A stretch of 8,697 bases of DNA from Candidatus Aenigmatarchaeota archaeon (lineage in GTDB: Archaea > EX4484-52 > B79-G9), in assembly GCA_023139785.1 (NCBI GenBank), contig JAGLMX010000017.1, forward strand, positions 1 through 8,697. Reading direction: 5' to 3'. Positions 5,231 through 8,697 of the stretch are shown here, one piece after another. Each line of letters starts with the position of its first letter. Position 1 is the first letter of the stretch. The notes under the pieces are model-generated. The model was not told where the DNA came from. It saw only the letters and a list, made by a program, of their open reading frames with translations, and did no database searches. A program made the translations under genes and the position numbers.

Positions 5231-5304
5231 TGGTGCGCCGACCGGGAATCGAACCCGGGCCTCCACCATGGCAAGGTAGAATCATGCCACTAGACTACCG
5301 GCGC
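5231..5304 (-). tRNA. tRNA-Gly (GCC anticodon), CCA end encoded
   Basis: A full cloverleaf can be drawn on the minus strand: acceptor GCGCCGG with TCGGCGC (one G-U), anticodon stem CTACC/GGTGG (one C-... wobble-type pairings aside) around the loop TTGCCAT, and T-arm CCGGG/CCCGG around TTCGATT. The anticodon GCC (5270-5272) reads GGC and GGU glycine codons. Discriminator base A is at 5234 and CCA is encoded at 5231-5233. The D-arm contains the invariant GG in TAGTGGCATGA. There is no intron. It starts eight bases after the SemiSWEET stop codon, so it may be co-transcribed; a TATA-like TTAAAAC near 5325-5335 could be its own promoter. Confidence 0.96.
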
Positions 5305-5312
5305 ACATTATA

Positions 5313-5567
5313 CTAACCGTGCTTTAGTTTTAATACCAAAATTATAAATGCTAACACAAAGGTCACAGCATTTGCAAGTATAATTGGCAATGAATTGATA
5401 TACAGCCCGTAAACAAGCCACAAAAAAACACCCACTGTGAATAAACCAAACATTTCAAGCGAGATATCCTTTGTAGACCTTGATTTATAGGTTTTTATTG
5501 CCTGCGGCAAAAAGGATATTGTGGTTAAGGTGCCTGCTACTAGTCCAAGCAGGGTTACAAAATCCAT
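5313..5567 (-). CDS. SemiSWEET-type small sugar transporter (PQ-loop family)
   Basis: An 84-residue membrane protein of the SemiSWEET/MtN3 family, which work as dimers to move mono- or disaccharides across the cytoplasmic membrane. It forms the usual three-helix bundle: helix 1 at about 3-20 ending in the PQ motif (Pro21-Gln22, TISFLPQAIKTYKSRSTKDI), helix 2 at 38-56 (GLFTVGVFLWLVYGL) and helix 3 at 59-80 with the substrate-site Asn66 (PIILANAVTF). Length is standard for the family. I placed the start at the ATG at 5567, not the ATG at 5576 or a much longer upstream frame, because family members begin MD and 5567 lies 29 bases from the TATA box, making a leaderless mRNA. The substrate cannot be told from sequence. 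It shares its promoter region with the divergent cyclase-like gene. Confidence 0.9.
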   Translation of the reverse strand: MDFVTLLGLVAGTLTTISFLPQAIKTYKSRSTKDISLEMFGLFTVGVFLWLVYGLYINSLPIILANAVTFVLAFIILVLKLKHG

Positions 5568-5588
5568 ATCTTTCATAGTTTTGGCATG

Positions 5589-5596
5589 TTTATATG
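5589..5596. promoter_or_regulatory. TATA element shared by SemiSWEET (-) and the cyclase-like gene (+)
   Basis: TTTATATG on the plus strand starts 30 bases before the ATG at 5619; its complement CATATAAA starts 29 bases before the ATG at 5567. The 51 bp between the two start codons thus seem to hold one near-symmetric TATA element serving two leaderless genes. Confidence 0.55.
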
Positions 5597-5618
5597 TTTT
5601 TACGAATAGGTGTATTGC

Positions 5619-6722
5619 ATGACAAGAAACGCATTCATGCTGAAAGGTAATCTTTCGAAAAACGGGTATGACTGGTGGTGGCACTCGCTTGTCGGCATCA
5701 ACAGTAAAACAAAAAAGTCAAGGCCATTTTTCATCGAATATTATGTAATAAACCCTGCGCTCGGCGCAGGTACACCGGTTATTCCAAGCCCCTCAGACAA
5801 TAAAGGCATGCAAAAGCCCTCATACGCAATGATAAAAGCAGGCTCTTGGGGGCGAAATGCAAAAGAGATAAACAACTTCTACTCAATAAGTGATTTTTCC
5901 GCTTCAACTGAAAAGATGGATGTAAAAATAGGAGAAAATACGGCAACAGAAACGCAAATCAAAGGAAGCGTTTTTATGTCTGTAAAGGATTCAAAAAACC
6001 ATCCAGAATATATGTCTGATGCAGGAAAAATGAAGTGGAATTTGGCTGCAAAAAAAGTCATCTCGCATGGAGTCGGGTATGGCGCGTCAAAGCCTTTTCG
6101 CATGATTAATGCATTTCAGATGTACTGGCACATCGCAGGAATGAAAACAGAATACTCAGGAAAAATAGTTTTCGACGGCGAAAAATATGATGTTTTGCCG
6201 GAAACTTGCATTGGCTACCAGGACAAGAACTGGGGGTCTGACTACACAAACCCGTGGATTTGGCTCAACTGCAACTCAATAAGGAAAAAGGGCAGCAAAA
6301 AGGCAATGAAAAATTCAAGCCTCGTCGCAGGCGGTGGTACGCCGGTTCTTTTTGGAATTCCGATACAAAGAAAGATTGTCATTGCATTCTACTGTGAAGG
6401 AAAGCTCTATGAGTTTAATTTCTCAAAATTCTGGCAGGTGAACAGGCAACATTTTGAATTCAGGGAGGACAAAAAGTTCGCATTCTGGGATATTTCTGCA
6501 AGCAACCTGAAAAATAAAATCAACATGCGCTTTCGCTGCGACAAAAAGAAAATGCTCTTTATAGGATACATGAATCCAAAAGGTGAGAAAAACCACACAA
6601 AGCTTTGGAACGGCGGCCATGCAGAAGGAACTATAACTCTCTATGAACGGAGCATAGGCGGGTGGGCGAAAATCGGGGATTTTGAAGGCGAAATGGGTGG
6701 CTGCGAGTACGGGGAATATTGA
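5619..6722 (+). CDS. Tocopherol-cyclase-like / lipocalin-type beta-barrel protein
   Basis: The 367-residue product resembles the tocopherol cyclase family (plant VTE1) and the related CrtC-like carotenoid hydratases, proteins built of two lipocalin-like beta-barrels. Matching blocks are an N-terminal YDWWWHSLVG (17-26), the central block GKIVFDGEKYDVLPETCIGYQDKNWG (181-206) followed by NPWIWLNCN (211-219), then LVAGGG (235-240), IAFYCEGKLYEF (255-266) and, near the end, GTITLYER (337-344) and the glycine-rich EGEMGG (356-361). In VTE1 the equivalent strings include QCN, TAGGG and YDGKMYEF. It is rich in Trp and Tyr and has no signal peptide. I start it at the ATG at 5619, 30 bases after the TATA element; a GTG at 5610 is too close to the TATA box. 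Tocopherol is not expected in archaea, so the substrate is more likely another isoprenoid or unknown; catalysis is not shown. Confidence 0.65.
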   Translation: MTRNAFMLKGNLSKNGYDWWWHSLVGINSKTKKSRPFFIEYYVINPALGAGTPVIPSPSDNKGMQKPSYAMIKAGSWGRNAKEINNFYSISDFSASTEKMDVKIGENTATETQIKGSVFMSVKDSKNHPEYMSDAGKMKWNLAAKKVISHGVGYGASKPFRMINAFQMYWHIAGMKTEYSGKIVFDGEKYDVLPETCIGYQDKNWGSDYTNPWIWLNCNSIRKKGSKKAMKNSSLVAGGGTPVLFGIPIQRKIVIAFYCEGKLYEFNFSKFWQVNRQHFEFREDKKFAFWDISASNLKNKINMRFRCDKKKMLFIGYMNPKGEKNHTKLWNGGHAEGTITLYERSIGGWAKIGDFEGEMGGCEYGEY

Positions 6723-6739
6723 AAATCCAGCCAATATTC

Positions 6740-6747
6740 TTAAATAA
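6740..6747 (+). promoter_or_regulatory. TATA box of gatA-rdgB
   Basis: TTAAATAA begins 28 bases before the gatA ATG at 6768, so this transcript should be leaderless; no Shine-Dalgarno site is seen. It lies 18 bases after the stop of the cyclase-like gene. Confidence 0.55.
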
Positions 6748-6767
6748 TTGCCACACTCCTAATAATT

Positions 6768-8183
6768 ATGTCTTCTAAATACCGGATGCCGGTTTCTGAG
6801 TTCATACAGGAGTCAAAAGCAGGCAGCATAAATTATACAGATTTCTACTCAAAACTTTTTGAAAAAATCAGGGAAACAGACAAAAAACACAACTTATTCA
6901 TCACCCTTTCTGAAAAAGAGGCAAAAGCAGATACAAAAAAAATACAAAAAGGCGCACTCACAGCCCTCCCGGTAAGCGTCAAGGACAATATCTGCACAAA
7001 AGGCATAAGGACAACAGCCGGCTCAAAAATACTTGACAACTACATCCCTCCGTTTGATGCAACCTGCATTGAAAAGACAAAAAAAGAGGGCGGAATAATA
7101 ATCGGCAAGACCGCGCAAGACGAGTTCGGTTTTGGCACATTTTCTGTAAACTGCGCATACGAAACCCCGAAAAACCCTCTCGACCCATTGCGTTCCTGTG
7201 GTGGTTCATCAGGCGGCGCAGCCGGGATTACGGCCGCGCTTGACATGCCGCATATAGCGCTTGCAGAGTCCACCGGTGGCTCAATATCATGCCCTGCGTC
7301 ATTCTGCGGGGTTGCGGGACTCACTCCGACATACGGGCGCGTATCAAGGCAGGGCCTTATAGATTATGCTAGTTCCCTGGACAAAATCGGCATAATGGCA
7401 AAAAAAACCAGCGACATATCTCTGATGCTCGGAATTATCGCAGGAAGAGACAAACGAGAGGCAACATCTCTTGATGCTTCGGTGCCGGACTACACGAAAG
7501 TTGGCGCTGATATCAAAGGCATGAAAATCGGGATACCAAAAGAATATTTTTCTGATGAGATTGACAAGAAGATAAAAAAGCAGGTTCTTGACACAATCTC
7601 AAAGCTCGAGGGCTTGGGCGCAAAGACAGGGGAGTGCAGCCTGCCGAACACAGAATACGCTGTTTCTGCATACTATATAATCGCAATGACTGAAGCAAGC
7701 ACAAACCTTGCAAAGTTCTGCGGTCAAAGATACGGTGCATGCGAGCCCCTTGAAGGAGACTTTAACCAGTATTACTCGCACGTGCGAGGCAAGTACTTTG
7801 GCGAGGAGGCAAAGCGCAGGGTTTTGCTCGGCACATACGCAAGGATGGCAGGGTACCGAGACCAGTATTACCTGCGCGCAATGAAAGTAAGACAGCTTAT
7901 AATAGACGACTATAAACGCGCATTCAAAAAGTTTGATGTTTTGGCAGCACCCACAATGCCGTTTGTTGCCCCGAAATTCACAGAAATAGAAAAACTCAAG
8001 CCAGTTGACCACTACAATGCTGATATTCTCACAGTTCCGGCAAATCTTGCAGGAATACCAATGATTTCTGTCCCCTGCGGCAAAAAAGACGAAATGCCTG
8101 TCGGGATTCATATGATGGCAGACCACCTCGGGGAAGAAAATGTCCTGAAAGCGGGAATGGCTGTTGAAGGGCTGAATTTATGA
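6768..8183 (+). CDS. gatA: Glutamyl/aspartyl-tRNA amidotransferase subunit A (GatA)
   Basis: GatA is the glutaminase subunit of GatCAB, which converts Asp-tRNA-Asn (and in some organisms Glu-tRNA-Gln) to the amide form, releasing ammonia from glutamine for use by GatB. The 471 residues contain the whole amidase-signature core: Lys72 (LPVSVKDNI), Ser147 in CGGSSGGAAG, and the nucleophile Ser172 in AESTGGSISCPASFCG, i.e. the Ser-cisSer-Lys triad. The blocks LTPTYGRVSRQGLIDYASSL (185 on) and GYRDQYYLRAMKVR near the C-terminus are typical of true GatA. The ESTGGSISCPAS form, where bacteria have SDTGGSIRQPA, is the archaeal version. No gatB or gatC is in the window. The mRNA seems leaderless. The last codons overlap the next gene by ATGA. 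With the apparently non-discriminating aspS at 1404-2702, the likely job is Asn-tRNA-Asn formation. Confidence 0.93.
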   Translation: MSSKYRMPVSEFIQESKAGSINYTDFYSKLFEKIRETDKKHNLFITLSEKEAKADTKKIQKGALTALPVSVKDNICTKGIRTTAGSKILDNYIPPFDATCIEKTKKEGGIIIGKTAQDEFGFGTFSVNCAYETPKNPLDPLRSCGGSSGGAAGITAALDMPHIALAESTGGSISCPASFCGVAGLTPTYGRVSRQGLIDYASSLDKIGIMAKKTSDISLMLGIIAGRDKREATSLDASVPDYTKVGADIKGMKIGIPKEYFSDEIDKKIKKQVLDTISKLEGLGAKTGECSLPNTEYAVSAYYIIAMTEASTNLAKFCGQRYGACEPLEGDFNQYYSHVRGKYFGEEAKRRVLLGTYARMAGYRDQYYLRAMKVRQLIIDDYKRAFKKFDVLAAPTMPFVAPKFTEIEKLKPVDHYNADILTVPANLAGIPMISVPCGKKDEMPVGIHMMADHLGEENVLKAGMAVEGLNL

Positions 8184-8697
8184 AACTATACTTCGCAACC
8201 TCAAACAAGCACAAGATAGAAGAGTTCCGCGAATTTCTGGGATCGCGCAAAATAGAGATTGAACCAATTGACATGGAAATTCCTGAGATTCGCCACACAG
8301 ATGTTTCCAAAGTCGCTCTTGAAAAAGCAAAATATGCAGCAGAAAAGACAGGAAAAGCTGTTATCGTTGAGGACAGCGGACTGTATATTGATGCCCTGAA
8401 AGGGTTTCCGGGCGCGTATTCTGCATTTGCCTGGAAGACAGTCGGGCTTAAAGGAATTCTTAATCTGATGAGGGACGAAGAAAATAGAAGTGCAAAATTC
8501 GTTTCTGCAATTGCCATCGCAGAGCCATGCAAAGAGCCGAAAGTGTTTGTTGGCGAGGAAAAAGGAACTCTTTCTTCAGGTATTCGCGGCAAAGATGGAT
8601 TCGGTTATGACCCTATTTTTATTTCAGAGGGTTACAGCAAGACACATGCAGAGGACATAGAAACAAAGCGCAAGGTGTCTCATAGAGTGAGTGCGCT
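8180..8697 (+). CDS. rdgB: RdgB/HAM1-family non-canonical purine NTP pyrophosphatase, C-terminus outside window
   Basis: This enzyme hydrolyses dITP, ITP and XTP to monophosphates, cleaning damaged purines from the nucleotide pool. Visible 172 residues include the N-terminal FATSNKHKIEEF (5-16), the catalytic block VEDSGLYIDAL (63-73, Asp65), KGFPGAYSAF (74-83), GKDGFGYDPIF (137-147), and SHR (167-169) of the C-terminal substrate-binding motif. Homologues run 185-200 residues, so only about 15-25 are missing beyond base 8697. Its ATG overlaps the gatA stop (ATGA at 8180-8183), so translation is probably coupled to gatA; it has no Shine-Dalgarno site of its own that I can see. No functional link between GatA and RdgB is known to me; the pairing looks like a housekeeping operon. 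Confidence 0.94.
   Translation, partial: MKLYFATSNKHKIEEFREFLGSRKIEIEPIDMEIPEIRHTDVSKVALEKAKYAAEKTGKAVIVEDSGLYIDALKGFPGAYSAFAWKTVGLKGILNLMRDEENRSAKFVSAIAIAEPCKEPKVFVGEEKGTLSSGIRGKDGFGYDPIFISEGYSKTHAEDIETKRKVSHRVSA

Noticed and set aside
5568..5684. Longer N-terminus for the SemiSWEET gene
   Set aside because: The extra residues are not SemiSWEET-like and cross the promoter and the start of the divergent gene.
8029..8592. 187-residue frame on the minus strand
   Set aside because: It is opposite the end of gatA and rdgB, both certain genes, and is Ser/Phe-rich as such shadows are.

Overview
The window reads as archaeal chromosome, from a single ordinary housekeeping neighbourhood with no mobile elements. 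Evidence: an archaeal/eukaryal-type aspartyl-tRNA synthetase, an archaeal-type GatA, a DtxR-family regulator, and promoters that carry archaeal TATA boxes placed 26-30 bases before start codons, so that many mRNAs look leaderless. I cannot name the lineage from the sequence alone.

Layout. 1-335 (-) is the N-terminal part of a DtxR/MntR-type metalloregulator, cut by the window edge. 336-676 is a gene-free stretch of 341 bases; it holds the regulator's promoter flanked by two related inverted repeats (339-354 and 377-392), a stretch where I see nothing (about 394-468), a TATA box (469-477), and a candidate cobalamin riboswitch (about 503-650) followed by a hairpin that covers the Shine-Dalgarno site of a CobA-type corrinoid adenosyltransferase (677-1273, +). 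From 1404 to 4962 everything is on the minus strand: aspS, a small membrane protein that may be split by a frameshift, an unrecognised 116-residue protein, and a site-2-type membrane metalloprotease. A divergent promoter region then starts a 47-residue protein (+) with its own terminator. A tRNA-Gly(GCC) and a SemiSWEET transporter lie on the minus strand, and the SemiSWEET promoter is shared with a divergent tocopherol-cyclase-like gene (+). The window ends with gatA (+) and, overlapping it by four bases, the start of an RdgB/HAM1 nucleotide-sanitising enzyme.

How the parts fit. The riboswitch plus adenosyltransferase would make coenzyme-B12 formation respond to coenzyme level; a bacterial-style RNA switch driven by an archaeal promoter is the most unusual thing here. 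The aspartyl-tRNA synthetase has the two residues (His23, Pro82) associated with non-discriminating enzymes, which charge tRNA-Asn with aspartate; GatA, a subunit of the amidotransferase that repairs this to Asn-tRNA-Asn, is in the same window, so the two are probably parts of one indirect pathway. Promoters for the SemiSWEET/cyclase-like pair and the protease/47-residue pair each appear to use one nearly symmetric TATA element in both directions.
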